Positions 42,927 through 53,061 are shown, counted from the first letter of the stretch. The stretch is DNA of 64,000 nucleotides from Sanguibacter antarcticus (GCF_002564005.1 NZ_PDJG01000001.1:1674001-1738000); one strand, 5' to 3'. Notes: generated by a model from the letters alone, not told the origin. Made by a program: numbers and translations.

Positions 42927-44042
42927 TCAGACGGTGGGTGTGTAGGCCTCTTGCAGACGGACGGGGGCGATGACACCCAGCCCCGGGACCTCGCGGCCCG
43001 GCTGCGCGGTGAGCGCATACTGCGCGTCGCCTGCCAAGAGCGTCGCGGTGGCATGATCCATGAGCACCGTGCCGGGCTCGGCCTCGTCGGTCAGCCGTGC
43101 GGCCAGGTTGACCGACGGTCCGAAGACGTCGCCGAAGCGGGACAGGACCCGGCCCCACACGAGGCTCACCCGCACCTGGGGCACGTCGCCCGTGCTGTCG
43201 TTCTCCTCGCCTGCGGTCGCGAGGCCGAGCGCTGCACGCGCGCCGGTCTGGACGTCGTCGGCGATGAAGAGCACCGCGTCGCCGATCGTCTTGACGACGC
43301 GCCCACCTGCGGACGTGATGATGTCGCGTGCTCCTGCTTCGAAGTTCGAGACGAACTCGGCCAGCTCGGACGAGCGCATGCTCGCGGTCCGGGTGGTGAA
43401 CGAGACGATGTCGGCGAAGCCCACCGCACGCGGCAGGGGCAGCTCGCCCTGACCGCTCTCGTCTTCTCCGCGCACACCGGAGAACTCCACGCTCCACCGT
43501 CCGGCGAGCGCAGCGAACTGTCGGCGCCAGGCGTGCACGAGCTGCGCCTCGAGGACCGGCGCGAGGCTAGGCAGCCGGTCGAGGACGAGCAGGCGTGCCC
43601 GCGTGTCGTCGAGACCGTGCCGGAGGATCATCTGCTCCACGAGGGCCTCGGCCTGCCAGAGCGCCAGGCGTTCAGCGGTGTGGCCCACCGAGCGGACCAG
43701 CGTGGTGAGCGCCCGGGAAGAGAGCTGCTCGTCGTCGGCGAAGCGCGCGATGTCACGCAGCGCCTGGGCGTCGTCGTCCGTGAACATGGTCTCTTCGGAG
43801 ATCACGGGGAGGCCGAGGGCCTGCCAGTACGACCGGAGGTAGGCGTGGCTGAGGTTCGTCTGCTCGGCGAGCATGTCGAGAGTGAGCCGTCGCGGCCCCC
43901 CGAGGAGCGCTTCGTCGAGTGCCTTCCCCGGATCGGGGTCGGCGGTGGTCTCGCTCGGGTCAGCGAGGTCCACGGTGGCGTGGTCTGCCGGGTCTGCTGG
44001 CTGCGGGGCGTCTGCTGGTGAAGAAGGGGAAACCGTAGGCAC
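42927..44042 (-). CDS. Class III adenylate cyclase with Rv1264-type regulatory domain
   Basis: The 371-residue soluble protein has an N-terminal helical region (about 38-185, GGPRRLTLDMLAEQTNLSHAYLRSYW) like the pH-sensing regulatory domain of Mycobacterium tuberculosis Rv1264, then a cyclase domain. All six catalytic residues are present: metal ligands Asp211 (FADIVSFT) and Asp255, adenine-selecting Lys251 (KTIGD) and Asp305 (GDVFG), and Asn312 and Arg316 (VNLAAR). So cAMP rather than cGMP is expected. TAGGCT (44054-44049), inside the 3' end of birA, ends 6 nt before the GTG. Confidence 0.92.
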   Translation of the reverse strand: MPTVSPSSPADAPQPADPADHATVDLADPSETTADPDPGKALDEALLGGPRRLTLDMLAEQTNLSHAYLRSYWQALGLPVISEETMFTDDDAQALRDIARFADDEQLSSRALTTLVRSVGHTAERLALWQAEALVEQMILRHGLDDTRARLLVLDRLPSLAPVLEAQLVHAWRRQFAALAGRWSVEFSGVRGEDESGQGELPLPRAVGFADIVSFTTRTASMRSSELAEFVSNFEAGARDIITSAGGRVVKTIGDAVLFIADDVQTGARAALGLATAGEENDSTGDVPQVRVSLVWGRVLSRFGDVFGPSVNLAARLTDEAEPGTVLMDHATATLLAGDAQYALTAQPGREVPGLGVIAPVRLQEAYTPTV

Positions 44043-44046
44043 CGGG

Positions 44047-44898
44047 TCAGCCTACGCGAAGGTGATGCACGTCACCGCTGCGTACAGTCTGGGTGCGCCC
44101 CTGCGCGTCACGCACGAGCAGTGCACCGTCGGGCGCGTGGCCGATCGCCTCGCCGTAGAGAACCGACCCGTCGAGCAGGCTGACGCTGACGTCGCTGCCG
44201 ACGGTCGCCGAGACGGCGGCGATCTCCTCGCCGAGACCAGACGACTCGACGTCTCCGTCGGCGGCGGCCCAGCGTCCGAGCACGGAGGCGTAGGCCTCTC
44301 CGAGCGCGGTGAGGATGACGAGGCGGTCGGTGGTCGCCGCGCCGGCGAGCGCCAACGATGTCGCACTCTCCACAGGAAGCTCCTCGGCGGTCTGGGAGAC
44401 GTTCACGCCGATACCGACGATCGCGCCGCCGTCCGGGAGGAGCTCGGTGAGGATCCCGGCGACCTTGCGTGCGGTCCCCCATCCCTCGAGCGGCGGTCCT
44501 GCCTCGTCGAGGAGGACGTCGTTGGGCCACTTGGCGACAGCCTGCAGCCCGACGGTCGACCGCAGGGCGGTCACGGCTGCGAGGCCTGCCAGGAGCGGGA
44601 GCCAGCTCATCGACTCGCGCGGAAGCTGAGGGCGCACGAGCAGAGAACAGGTCAGTGCGGCTCGTGCAGGAGTCTCCCAGGCACGACCGGCGCGGCCTCG
44701 TCCCGCGACCTGGTGCTCGGCGACGAGCAGCGCGGGTGCGGGCCAGGCGCCCGGGTCGGCGGCGACCGCCGCAGCCAGATCGGTGTTCGTCGACTCCGAG
44801 CGCTCGACGATCTCGAGCCGAGCGAGCGGACCGGTCGGCCCGACGAGGAGCTCTCGGAGGAATCCCGCGTCGAGCGGCGGGCGGTCAGCACTGTCCAT
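44047..44898 (-). CDS. birA: Biotin--[acetyl-CoA-carboxylase] ligase
   Basis: The 283-residue protein has the biotinyl-AMP binding loop GRGRAGRAW and KWPNDVLL, and a C-terminal SH3-like domain. There is no N-terminal DNA-binding domain, so it is a ligase only and not a biotin repressor. It attaches biotin to Lys559 of the carboxylase alpha subunit in this window. ATG 44898 has CATGAT (44910-44905) ending 6 nt upstream. It is divergent from the carboxylase beta gene (136 bp apart). Confidence 0.94.
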   Translation of the reverse strand: MDSADRPPLDAGFLRELLVGPTGPLARLEIVERSESTNTDLAAAVAADPGAWPAPALLVAEHQVAGRGRAGRAWETPARAALTCSLLVRPQLPRESMSWLPLLAGLAAVTALRSTVGLQAVAKWPNDVLLDEAGPPLEGWGTARKVAGILTELLPDGGAIVGIGVNVSQTAEELPVESATSLALAGAATTDRLVILTALGEAYASVLGRWAAADGDVESSGLGEEIAAVSATVGSDVSVSLLDGSVLYGEAIGHAPDGALLVRDAQGRTQTVRSGDVHHLRVG

Positions 44899-45034
44899 GT
44901 ACTCATCATGCCGCAGCCGATACGTCGGTGGACGACTGCGCAGACGCGTTGTAGAGACCCACCAAACCGTCCCGGACGAACGCTGCAGATCGGCGCACAT
45001 GAAACGCGAGCGACCAGCAACTAGGCTCGGCTCC

Positions 45035-46633
45035 GTGACTGACGCAACCACGCACGCCCACACCGGCACCGCCGCCAAGCTCGCGGACCTCGCTGAGCGC
45101 TACACGAACGCGGTGGAGACCCCCGAGGTCGCCGCCGCCGAGAAGCAGCACGCACGATCCAAGAAGACGGCCCGGGAACGCATCGACGGGCTCCTCGACC
45201 CGGGCAGCTTCGTCGAGATGGACGCGTTCGCCAAGCACCGCTCCGTGAACTTCGGGCTCGAGAAGAAGCGGATCGCCGGGGACGGCGTCGTGGTCGGGCA
45301 CGGGACGATCGACGGACGGCAGGTCTGCATCTACTCCCAGGACTTCACGGTGTTCGGCGGGAGCCTCGGCGAGGTGCACGGGCAGAAGATCACGAAGGTC
45401 ATGGACCTCGCCCTGCGCACCGGCGTGCCGCTCATCGGCATCTCCGACGGCGGCGGGGCACGCATCCAGGAAGGTGTCGCGGCGCTCACGCAGTTCGCTG
45501 AGATCTTCCGTCGCAACGTCGCCGCGTCCGGCGTCATCCCCCAGATCTCCCTCATCCTCGGCCCGAGCGCGGGCGGCGCGGTGTACTCCCCCGCACTGAC
45601 CGACTTCATCGTCATGGCCGACGGCACGTCGAACATGTTCATCACCGGACCCGACGTCATCCGGGCGGTGACCGGCGAGGACGTCGGCTTCGAGGAGCTC
45701 GGCGGCGCCCGGACCCACAACGAGCGCTCTGGCGTGGCGCACTACATGGCTGCCGACGAGGACGACGCGCTCGACTACGTGCGCCACCTGCTCGAGTACC
45801 TGCCGCAGAACAACCTCAGCGACGCGCCGACGTTCGCCCCCGAGACCACGGAGCTCGAGGTGACGGACACGGACCTCGCGCTCGACACGCTGGTCCCCGA
45901 CTCGGACTCCCAGCCGTACGACATGCGCACGGTCATCGAGGCGATCGTCGACGAGGGTGTCTTCCTCGAGATCCAGCCGCTGTACGCGCGCAACATCCTC
46001 ATCGGCTTCGCGCACGTCGAAGGTCAGTCCGTCGGTATCGTCGCGAACCAGCCGCTCTCCATGGCTGGGACGCTCGACATCAACGCCGCCGAGAAGGCCG
46101 CCCGGTTCGTGCGCACGTGCGACGCGTTCAACATCCCCGTCATCACGCTCGTCGACGTGCCGGGCTTCTTGCCCGGCACAGACCAGGAGTGGAACGGGAT
46201 CATCCGCCGCGGGGCGAAGCTCATCTACGCCTACGCGGAGGCGACCGTCCCGCTCGTCACGCTCATCACGCGCAAGGCCTACGGCGGCGCATACATCGTC
46301 ATGGGTTCCAAGCAGCTCGGCGCAGACGTCAACCTCGCATGGCCCACGGCACAGATCGCCGTCATGGGCGCGGGCGGGGCCGTGAACATCCTCCAGCGTG
46401 GAGCGCTCAAGGCAGCCGCTGACGCAGGTCTCGACGCCGACGCGGAGCGCAAGCGGCTCACAGACGAGTACGAAGACGCCATCGTCAACCCGTGGGACGC
46501 AGCCGAGCGAGGGTACGTCGACGCGGTCGTCGCACCGCACGACACCCGCATCCAGATCGTCCGGGCCCTGCGAGCCCTGCGCACCAAACGGGCGACACTC
46601 CCTCCCAAGAAGCACGGAAACATCCCCCTATGA
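45035..46633 (+). CDS. Acyl-CoA carboxylase beta subunit (carboxyltransferase)
   Basis: The 532-residue protein has both crotonase-like halves of AccD/PccB, with [15 protein letters not shown] and [16 protein letters not shown] in the first and [27 protein letters not shown] in the second. It moves CO2 from carboxybiotin to acetyl- or propionyl-CoA. Ile421 (in GGAYIVMG) stands at the position where Asp in Streptomyces PccB favours propionyl-CoA; Ile there goes with wider use of acetyl-CoA. TAGGCT (45022-45027) ends 7 nt before GTG 45035. It is followed by two coupled genes. Confidence 0.93.
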   Translation: MTDATTHAHTGTAAKLADLAERYTNAVETPEVAAAEKQHARSKKTARERIDGLLDPGSFVEMDAFAKHRSVNFGLEKKRIAGDGVVVGHGTIDGRQVCIYSQDFTVFGGSLGEVHGQKITKVMDLALRTGVPLIGISDGGGARIQEGVAALTQFAEIFRRNVAASGVIPQISLILGPSAGGAVYSPALTDFIVMADGTSNMFITGPDVIRAVTGEDVGFEELGGARTHNERSGVAHYMAADEDDALDYVRHLLEYLPQNNLSDAPTFAPETTELEVTDTDLALDTLVPDSDSQPYDMRTVIEAIVDEGVFLEIQPLYARNILIGFAHVEGQSVGIVANQPLSMAGTLDINAAEKAARFVRTCDAFNIPVITLVDVPGFLPGTDQEWNGIIRRGAKLIYAYAEATVPLVTLITRKAYGGAYIVMGSKQLGADVNLAWPTAQIAVMGAGGAVNILQRGALKAAADAGLDADAERKRLTDEYEDAIVNPWDAAERGYVDAVVAPHDTRIQIVRALRALRTKRATLPPKKHGNIPL

Positions 46634-47202
46634 ACAACGACGACATGACCAGCGGCGACCACGGGCACGACGACCACGGGCACGCAGACGCGGCGCACAG
46701 CCCCGAGCCGCTGCCGGACGTCGACGCGGCGGCCCTCCACGCGACGGTCGACGACATCGCGGCGGCCCTCCACGAGTACGTCGTCACCGCGACAGGCGTC
46801 CGCGCCGAGTTCGGCGCCCACGAGGCCGACGAGGACCCGCGGATCCTCTCCGTCGAGTCCCGTGTCTCGACGCTCAACGCGACGTTCTACGACCTGGTCC
46901 ACGGGCGCCTGGGGATCCACTCGGACCTCACAGGCATGACGTGGGACGACGAGGCCCACGACGACGCCGGCGACGACGAGGCCCACGACGACGAGCTGGA
47001 GACCTTCCACCTCGGGTTCGTCGTCGGTCCCCCGGTCGGTACGACGGACCTCTCGATGGACTCGGTGCTCGGGATCGTCGACGCCAGCGGTGAAGAGATC
47101 GCCCAGCGGCTCATCGACAGCGGCTTCGAGGTCTCCGAGTGGGGCACGTCGCGCGGCATCCCCGTGCTCTTCGACGAGCACGACGACGGCGGTGACGAGT
47201 GA
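46630..47202 (+). CDS. His/Asp-rich hypothetical protein in the carboxylase operon
   Basis: The 190-residue protein has a metal-binding-like start ([14 protein letters not shown]), then a domain of about 150 residues with helices ([19 protein letters not shown]) and a second His/Asp repeat ([16 protein letters not shown]) at about residues 104-120. The last third reads [19 protein letters not shown]. No family is recognised. ATG 46630 overlaps the beta-subunit stop codon (ATGA) and its own stop overlaps the epsilon start (GTGA), so it is made in step with the carboxylase. Confidence 0.8.
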   Translation: MNNDDMTSGDHGHDDHGHADAAHSPEPLPDVDAAALHATVDDIAAALHEYVVTATGVRAEFGAHEADEDPRILSVESRVSTLNATFYDLVHGRLGIHSDLTGMTWDDEAHDDAGDDEAHDDELETFHLGFVVGPPVGTTDLSMDSVLGIVDASGEEIAQRLIDSGFEVSEWGTSRGIPVLFDEHDDGGDE

Positions 47203-47444
47203 CCGCGCCTGGCTCCCCGACCGGTGCCACGGTCCGGGCGTCGGCGGCTGACGTCCGCGTGATCCGGGGCACCCCGGACGACGTGGAGCTGGCAGCGCTC
47301 GTCGCAGGTCTCGTCGCTGCGGCGAGCAGCCCGGCCCTCCCCGAGGACCCTCCTCGCTCGGCGTGGAGCGACCGGTCGCGCACGCTGCCCGGCGCTCAGG
47401 GCTCGAGGGACGCTGACGGGTGGCGCTGGAGCCTGCGCTCCTGA
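47199..47444 (+). CDS. Acyl-CoA carboxylase epsilon subunit
   Basis: The 81-residue protein has the AccE pattern: a disordered N-terminus, VRVIRGTPDDVELAALVAGL, then a C-terminal SAWSDRSR and WRWSLRS. In Streptomyces and mycobacteria this subunit binds the carboxyltransferase and raises its activity. Translation is coupled to the preceding gene by GTGA. Its presence marks an actinobacterial multi-subunit acyl-CoA carboxylase. Confidence 0.9.
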   Translation: MTAPGSPTGATVRASAADVRVIRGTPDDVELAALVAGLVAAASSPALPEDPPRSAWSDRSRTLPGAQGSRDADGWRWSLRS

Positions 47445-47507
47445 CGTACCGCTCTGCACGCAGCACAGCCCGACGCAGGCGGGTGCGCCCGTTCGGACGG
47501 ACGAGTC

Positions 47508-48203
47508 TCAGCCCAGGAGGCGCTCGCCGTACTTCATGACGACGAGGCCCAGCAAGATGCCTACCCAGACGATGCCGGCGTAGAGGTCGTAGTCGTTGCG
47601 CACCCAGCCCGTCACACGGGCCTGTGCCCGTGCGGGCAGGTAGAGGTTGTCCTCACGCACGTTGAAGTGCAGCAGGGTGAGGAACACGAGCGACGTCGAG
47701 ACCGTGATGACCAAGCACCACGGGCACACCGCGCCGATGACCCACATCGACTGGCTGAAGAGCCAGACGGCGAAGGCGAGTCCCAGGAGGTAGACGACCT
47801 GCGCCGTGAACATGAACCAGCGAGGGAAACGAACGCCCGCGAGCGCCGCGACGGCGATCGTCAGGACCACAGGTTCAGTGATCAGGCCGAGGAACGCGTT
47901 GGGGAAGCCGAAGAGGCTCGCCTGCCAGGAGAGCCCCACCGCCCCGCAGTTGAGGACTGCGTTGATGTTGCAGCTCAGTGCAGCGGCCGGGTTTGCCGCC
48001 AGGGTGACGGCGTCATAAGAGAGCACGAAGGCGGCGACGAGGCTCAAGGTCGCTGAGGCGGCCATCGTCCCGAAGATCCAGAGGTCCGAGTGCCGGAACC
48101 CTCGAAGCTCGAGCAGCGCGCGCTCGACCTCGAGCTCCTCCTCGAGCAGGGTGAGCTCTTCGGCCTCGTTGGGGTCGAGAGTGGTCAGGTCGTCGTCGGG
48201 CAT
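47508..48203 (-). CDS. Vitamin K epoxide reductase (VKOR) family protein
   Basis: The 231-residue protein has an acidic cytoplasmic N-terminus (1-35) and five membrane helices. Two cysteine pairs, Cys78/Cys86 (CNINAVLNC) and Cys160/Cys163 (CPWC), are the loop and active-site cysteines of VKOR. It reoxidises a DsbA-like partner with menaquinone for extracytoplasmic disulfide formation. The thioredoxin-like partner is not fused and not nearby. ATG 48203 was chosen as the first start of the conserved region. Confidence 0.9.
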   Translation of the reverse strand: MPDDDLTTLDPNEAEELTLLEEELEVERALLELRGFRHSDLWIFGTMAASATLSLVAAFVLSYDAVTLAANPAAALSCNINAVLNCGAVGLSWQASLFGFPNAFLGLITEPVVLTIAVAALAGVRFPRWFMFTAQVVYLLGLAFAVWLFSQSMWVIGAVCPWCLVITVSTSLVFLTLLHFNVREDNLYLPARAQARVTGWVRNDYDLYAGIVWVGILLGLVVMKYGERLLG

Positions 48204-48314
48204 CGGTCCTCGATCCGTCAGGCGGGTGCGGGCTACACCCGATGTTCTCGCACCCGTCGGAGAACCTACCAGGGACGATCGTCCCCGAACGGCACCGACC
48301 GGTACGGTCGGAGC

Positions 48315-50030
48315 ATGACCTCTGAGCCCACGCACGTGCGTGCCCCCTCTGCCATCGACGCGGTCGCCGACGAGTTCGTCCGGGAGACTGCGCGCCTCGA
48401 TCCGTTCGCTGCGACATCGCTGGGAATACCCGGCTACGACCACCTGGTGCCCGACCTCTCCCCGGTGGGGATCGCGGCCCGGACCGCCCTCGTGCGCCGG
48501 ACGCTCGACCAGCTCGCGGGCCTCGATCCGATCGACGCGGTCGACGAGGTCACTCTCGCCGCGATGAAAGAGCGCCTGGGCCTCGATCTCGAGCTCGAGG
48601 CCGCAGGCGAGCACCACCGGATGCTCAACGTCATCGCGTCACCGCTGCAAGAGATGCGCGACGTGTTCGACGTCGCCCCCCAGGACACGCTGGAGCACTG
48701 GGAGAACATCGCGGCACGGCTCAACGCCCTCCCGCAGGCGATGGCCGGGTATGTGGAGTCGCTGCGGCACGCCGCGGCGCGCGGCCACGTCGCTGCCGTC
48801 CGGCAGGTCGAGGAGTGCATCAAGCAGTCGGACGAGCTCGCTGACCCGACGAGCTCGTTCTTCACGTCCTTCGTGCGCGAGGGCGCCGTCGACCTCGTCC
48901 TCGACGACTCGTCGACCTGCACGGTGGTCCGCAAGGAGCTCGAGCACGGTGCCGTCGCAGCGCGCGACGCGTATGCGGTGCTCTCTGCGTTCCTGCGCGA
49001 CGAGCTGGCGCCGCAGGCCTCGCCCGTCGACGCGGTCGGGCGCGAACGGTATGCGCTCGCGTCTCGGCACTTCCTCGGAGCGACCGTGGACCTCGACGAA
49101 ACCTACACGTGGGGGCTCGCCGAGCTCGCGCGTGTCGTCGCGGAGCAAGAAGCGGTCGCTGCGCAGATCGCGGGGCCTGGTGCCAGCGTCGACGACGCTG
49201 TCGCGATCCTCGACGCCGACCCGACGCGAACGCTGCACGGGACGGAGGCGCTGCGCGCGTGGATGCAGGAGACATCCGACGAGGCCGTCCGCGCCTTGAA
49301 CGGCGTTCACTTCGACATCCCGGCACCCGTCCTCGAGCTCGAGTGCCGGATCGCTCCCACTCAGACCGGCGGGATCTACTACACGCCGCCGAGCGACGAC
49401 TTCTCCCGCCCCGGCCGCATGTGGTGGTCGGTGCCACCAGAGGTCACCGAGTTCAACACGTGGCGCGAGAAGACCACGGTCTTCCACGAGGGAGTCCCCG
49501 GCCACCATCTCCAGTGCGGGCAGGCCGTCTACGAGCGCGCGACCCTCAACGACTGGCGCCGCCTCGCGTGCTGGGTCTCCGGCCACGGCGAAGGCTGGGC
49601 GTTGTACGCCGAGAGGCTCATGGCCGATCTCGGCTTCCTCGAGGACCCGGGCGACCGCCTCGGCATGCTCGACGCACAGCGCATGCGCGCCGCCCGTGTG
49701 GTTCTCGACATCGGTGTCCACCTCGGCAAGGACGCACCCGAGGAGTGGGGCGGCGGGGTGTGGGACGCCGACAAGGCGTGGGAGTTCTTGCGCGCCAACG
49801 TCAACATGCCTGAGGCGTTCGTGCGGTTCGAGCTCAACCGGTACCTCGGCTGGCCCGGTCAGGCGCCGTCGTACAAGGTGGGCCAACGCCTCTGGGAGCA
49901 AGCACGGGACAGCGCTCGCGCGTCTGCGCTCGCCAGCGGCGACGACTTCGACGTCCGAGCGTTCCACGCCCGCGCGCTGAGCCTCGGTTCCGTGGGCCTC
50001 GACGTGCTGCACACCGCGCTCTCCAGGTAG
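48315..50030 (+). CDS. DUF885 family protein, putative zinc metallopeptidase
   Basis: The 571-residue cytoplasmic protein carries HEGVPGHHLQ near residue 395, the HExxxH zinc motif of DUF885 proteins, with a downstream SGHGEGWALYAERLM that would supply the third ligand Glu. The N-terminus reads FVRETARLDPFAATSLGI as in the family. Members look like gluzincin peptidases but few have known substrates. TACGGT (48303-48308) ends 6 nt before the ATG. A hairpin follows the stop codon. Confidence 0.88.
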   Translation: MTSEPTHVRAPSAIDAVADEFVRETARLDPFAATSLGIPGYDHLVPDLSPVGIAARTALVRRTLDQLAGLDPIDAVDEVTLAAMKERLGLDLELEAAGEHHRMLNVIASPLQEMRDVFDVAPQDTLEHWENIAARLNALPQAMAGYVESLRHAAARGHVAAVRQVEECIKQSDELADPTSSFFTSFVREGAVDLVLDDSSTCTVVRKELEHGAVAARDAYAVLSAFLRDELAPQASPVDAVGRERYALASRHFLGATVDLDETYTWGLAELARVVAEQEAVAAQIAGPGASVDDAVAILDADPTRTLHGTEALRAWMQETSDEAVRALNGVHFDIPAPVLELECRIAPTQTGGIYYTPPSDDFSRPGRMWWSVPPEVTEFNTWREKTTVFHEGVPGHHLQCGQAVYERATLNDWRRLACWVSGHGEGWALYAERLMADLGFLEDPGDRLGMLDAQRMRAARVVLDIGVHLGKDAPEEWGGGVWDADKAWEFLRANVNMPEAFVRFELNRYLGWPGQAPSYKVGQRLWEQARDSARASALASGDDFDVRAFHARALSLGSVGLDVLHTALSR

Positions 50031-50354
50031 CAGCACGTCGCAGGACCGGGGCCGCACCCGGGACAAGACGCCGGGGGCCCGCTGCGCGCTGAGGGACGCG
50101 CGGCGAGCCCCCAGCGCGATCGTGGGGGTCAGGTTCACCCTGCCTCGGTGGACTCCTCGACCTCGTCGACGGCCGTGCCGTCGGCACGGTCCGTGACGCA
50201 CCGGGCCTGAAGAGTGGACTTGTCTCATTCTCTAGCCGTCGTCCGCCGACGCAACGGGACAAAGGTCCGGACCGTCAGAGATCGCCCGTCGGCGCTCAGC
50301 CGCGGTCGGCCGGTGGTCAGCACCAGAGCGCCTCGCTCACTAGGCTGGTGGCCC
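50031..50354. other. 324-bp intergenic region between the DUF885 and maf genes
   Basis: The first part holds a terminator-like hairpin (50073-50112) and a second small stem (CCGTGCC/GGCACGG near 50175-50195). A 30-codon open run on the minus strand (50224-50135) has no start codon. From about 50215 the DNA is less GC-rich and leads to the maf promoter, where TAGGCT (50341-50346) lies 8 nt before the GTG. No gene is supported. Confidence 0.6.
50073..50112 (+). terminator. Terminator-like hairpin after the DUF885 gene
   Basis: A 16-bp stem with one mismatch and one G-T pair (50073-50088 with 50097-50112) and an 8-nt loop begins 42 bp past the stop codon. No T run is present. Confidence 0.55.
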
Positions 50355-51035
50355 GTGACCACGCTCCTGCTCGCCTCAGCGTCCCCCGCCCGCCTCAGCA
50401 CGCTCACCGCCGCCGGCGTCACCCCGACCGTGCACGTCTCCGGCGTCGACGAAGACGCCGTCCTGGCAGCCGCCCGAGAACGCTTCGGCACCCTCGAGCC
50501 TGCGGACGCCGTCCTCCTGCTCGCCCAGGCCAAGGCCGAAGACGTCACCCGGACGATCGAGTCCTCGGCCGAGACCGGCAGCGACTTTCCTGACGTCGTC
50601 CTCGGCTGCGACTCGATGCTCGAGCTCGACGGCGAGATCTACGGCAAGCCCGGGAGCGTAGAGGTCGCTGTGCAGCGCTGGCGTCTCATGCGTGGTCGCT
50701 CCGGGGTCCTGCACACAGGGCACTGGGTGGTCGACCTCCGGGACGCGGACGCCGGAGGCACCGGAGGAACTCTCGGCGCGACGAGCGCGACGACCGTCCA
50801 CTTCGCGGACCTCAGCGACGCTGAGATCGACGCGTACGTCGCGACCGGAGAACCGCTCGCCGTCGCGGGAGGCTTCACCGTCGACGGACTGGGTGGAGCG
50901 TTCGTCACCGGTATCGAGGGTGACTACCACTCGGTCGTCGGAGTGAGCCTGCCGCTGCTGCGGGAGCTTCTCGGTCAGGTCGGCATCGCATGGACGGACC
51001 TGTGGGCCACCAGCGGCACCGAGACACGTGCCTGA
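50355..51035 (+). CDS. maf: Maf-family nucleotide pyrophosphatase
   Basis: The 226-residue protein has the Maf signature LLLASASPARLSTLTAAG at the N-terminus, VVLGCDSMLELDGEIYGKPG with the catalytic Asp, and YVATGEPLAVAGGFTVDGLGGAFVTGIEGDYHSVVGV near the end. Maf proteins hydrolyse nucleoside triphosphates, including modified ones, to the monophosphate and can slow division when overproduced. GTG 50355 is fixed by the start of the conserved domain and by TAGGCT 8 nt upstream. Confidence 0.93.
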   Translation: MTTLLLASASPARLSTLTAAGVTPTVHVSGVDEDAVLAAARERFGTLEPADAVLLLAQAKAEDVTRTIESSAETGSDFPDVVLGCDSMLELDGEIYGKPGSVEVAVQRWRLMRGRSGVLHTGHWVVDLRDADAGGTGGTLGATSATTVHFADLSDAEIDAYVATGEPLAVAGGFTVDGLGGAFVTGIEGDYHSVVGVSLPLLRELLGQVGIAWTDLWATSGTETRA

Positions 51036-51064
51036 GTGCGCTCGTCGATGTGAGAACCGCCAAC

Positions 51065-51088
51065 GCGAACCCCCGCACGGGGGCTCGC
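51065..51088 (+). terminator. Hairpin after maf
   Basis: GCGA-A-CCCCC (51065-51074) and GGGGG-C-TCGC (51079-51088) form a 10-bp stem with one internal mismatch and a GCAC loop, 29 bp past the maf stop codon. It would separate maf from the carboxylase alpha gene. Confidence 0.6.
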
Positions 51089-51220
51089 ACCGTCTGCACA
51101 GGCGACCACTTTAGAGGAACCCTCCATATCCGAGCACGACCACTTGGCCCTCCCCCCAAACCTTGCGTGGAGGAAGCGTGCCACCGTGTGCTCGACGCTC
51201 TCAGCGCGTTACGGTGAGCC

Positions 51221-53005
51221 GTGCCACTCATCTCCAAGGTCCTCATCGCCAATCGCGGAGAGATCGCCGTCCGTATCGCTCGCGCGTGCGCTGACGCCTC
51301 GATCGCTTCCGTCGCCGTCTACGCCGACTCCGACCGTGAGGCGCTCCATGTGCGCCTGGCGGACGAAGCCTTCGCTCTCGGCGGCACCCGTGCCGCCGAG
51401 ACCTATCTCGACATGGGCAAGCTGCTCGACGTCGCGCGACGGGCCGGCGCCGACGCCGTCCATCCCGGCTACGGGTTCCTCGCCGAGAACGCCGAGTTCG
51501 CCCGCGCCGTCATCGCCGCCGGGCTCGTGTGGATCGGCCCGCCGCCGTCCGCGATCGATGCGCTCGGCGACAAGGTCAGCGCCCGGCACATCGCACAGCG
51601 CGCCGGCGCGCCGCTGGTCCCCGGTACACCCGACCCCGTCGCCGACGTCAGCGAGGTCCACGCTTTCGCCGCCGAGCACGGGCTGCCCGTGGCCATCAAG
51701 GCGGCCTTCGGCGGAGGCGGACGCGGCCTCAAGGTCGCGCGCACCGTCGACGAGATCGACGAGGCGTTCGACTCCGCCGTCCGCGAGGCCGTCGCAGCGT
51801 TCGGCCGCGGCGAGTGCTTCGTCGAGCGATACCTCGACAACCCCCGCCACGTCGAGACCCAGTGCCTCGCCGACGAGCACGGGACCGTCGTCGTCGTCTC
51901 CACCCGGGACTGCTCGCTCCAGCGCCGCCACCAGAAGCTGGTCGAGGAAGCGCCCGCGCCCTTCCTCACCGACGCACAGCGCGACGCTCTCTACTCGTCG
52001 TCCGAGGCGATCCTGCGCGAGGCCGGGTACGTCGGCGCCGGGACGTGCGAGTTCCTCATCGGTCTCGACGGCACCCTGTCGTTCCTCGAGGTCAACACGC
52101 GGCTCCAGGTCGAGCACCCCGTCTCGGAGGAGGTCACGGGCATCGACCTCGTCCGCGAGCAGCTGCGGATCGCTGCCGGCGAGCCGCTCGGCTACTCCTC
52201 CGTCGAGGTCCGTGGGCACTCGATCGAGTTCCGCATCAACGGCGAGGACCCGGCCGCCGGGTTCCTGCCTGCACCGGGACGGATCACGGGGCTGCGGTTC
52301 CCGTCCGGCCCCGGAGTCCGTGTCGACACGGGCGTCGTCGAGGGCGACACCGTCTCGGGCGCGTTCGACTCGCTCCTCGCCAAGGTCATCATCACCGGCG
52401 CCACCCGCGCCCAGGCCGTCCAGCGCGCACGCCGCGCGCTGCGCGAGCTCGAGATCACAGGGGTTCCCACGGTCGTCCCGTTCCACCGCGCGGTGCTCGA
52501 CGCCGAAGCGTTCGTGCCTGCGGGCGACGAGCCGTTCACGGTCCACACCCGATGGATCGAGACCGACTTCGCCGAGGTCTGTGCGGGGCTCGGCGCAGCA
52601 CCGTCACCGTCGAGCGCTGAGGACGAGCCAGAGTCCGGAGCGACCGAGCGCGTCGTGGTCGAGGTGGGCGGCAAGCGGCTCGAGGTCGTCATCCCCGCCG
52701 GGATGAACATCGGCGGGCTCCGCGCACGGGGTGGCGCGTCTCGCCGCCCCGCACGCCGGAGCGCGACGGTGTCGGCGGGATCGAGCAACGGCACCACGCT
52801 CGCGTCCCCGATGCAGGGCACCATCGTCAAGGTCGCGGTCACCGACGGCGCTCTCGTGGCGGCCGGTGACCTCGTCGTCATCCTCGAGGCCATGAAGATG
52901 GAGCAGCCGCTGCTCGCTCACCGTGCGGGCACGATCTCCGGCCTGAGCGCCGCAGTCGGCGCCGGAGTGAGCTCCGGGACGGCGATCTGCCAGATCCTCG
53001 ACTGA
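51221..53005 (+). CDS. Acyl-CoA carboxylase alpha subunit (biotin carboxylase plus carrier)
   Basis: The 594-residue protein joins a biotin carboxylase ([20 protein letters not shown], the ATP-grasp loop [14 protein letters not shown], and [20 protein letters not shown]) to a C-terminal biotinyl domain with LEAMKMEQP, where Lys559 carries biotin. It is the AccA3-type alpha subunit shared by actinobacterial carboxylases. TACGGT (51210-51215) ends 5 nt before GTG 51221. It is 4 kb from the beta/epsilon operon, with VKOR, DUF885 and maf genes between. Confidence 0.95.
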   Translation: MPLISKVLIANRGEIAVRIARACADASIASVAVYADSDREALHVRLADEAFALGGTRAAETYLDMGKLLDVARRAGADAVHPGYGFLAENAEFARAVIAAGLVWIGPPPSAIDALGDKVSARHIAQRAGAPLVPGTPDPVADVSEVHAFAAEHGLPVAIKAAFGGGGRGLKVARTVDEIDEAFDSAVREAVAAFGRGECFVERYLDNPRHVETQCLADEHGTVVVVSTRDCSLQRRHQKLVEEAPAPFLTDAQRDALYSSSEAILREAGYVGAGTCEFLIGLDGTLSFLEVNTRLQVEHPVSEEVTGIDLVREQLRIAAGEPLGYSSVEVRGHSIEFRINGEDPAAGFLPAPGRITGLRFPSGPGVRVDTGVVEGDTVSGAFDSLLAKVIITGATRAQAVQRARRALRELEITGVPTVVPFHRAVLDAEAFVPAGDEPFTVHTRWIETDFAEVCAGLGAAPSPSSAEDEPESGATERVVVEVGGKRLEVVIPAGMNIGGLRARGGASRRPARRSATVSAGSSNGTTLASPMQGTIVKVAVTDGALVAAGDLVVILEAMKMEQPLLAHRAGTISGLSAAVGAGVSSGTAICQILD

Positions 53006-53013
53006 CGCCGCAC

Positions 53014-53033
53014 CCGCGCAGGGTCCTGCGCGG
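53014..53033 (+). terminator. Short hairpin after the carboxylase alpha gene
   Basis: CCGCGCAGG (53014-53022) and CCTGCGCGG (53025-53033) are perfect complements with only 2 nt between, 9 bp past the stop codon. No T run. Confidence 0.55.
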
Positions 53034-53061
53034 TCTGCCGTCCGCGTGAGAGGCTCGTCGT

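Noticed and set aside
50135..50224. A 30-codon protein-like run on the minus strand (…TDRADGTAVDEVEESTEAG, then stop)
   Set aside because: It looks like a coding C-terminus but follows a stop codon with no ATG, GTG, TTG or CTG in frame, so it could be at most a decayed remnant.
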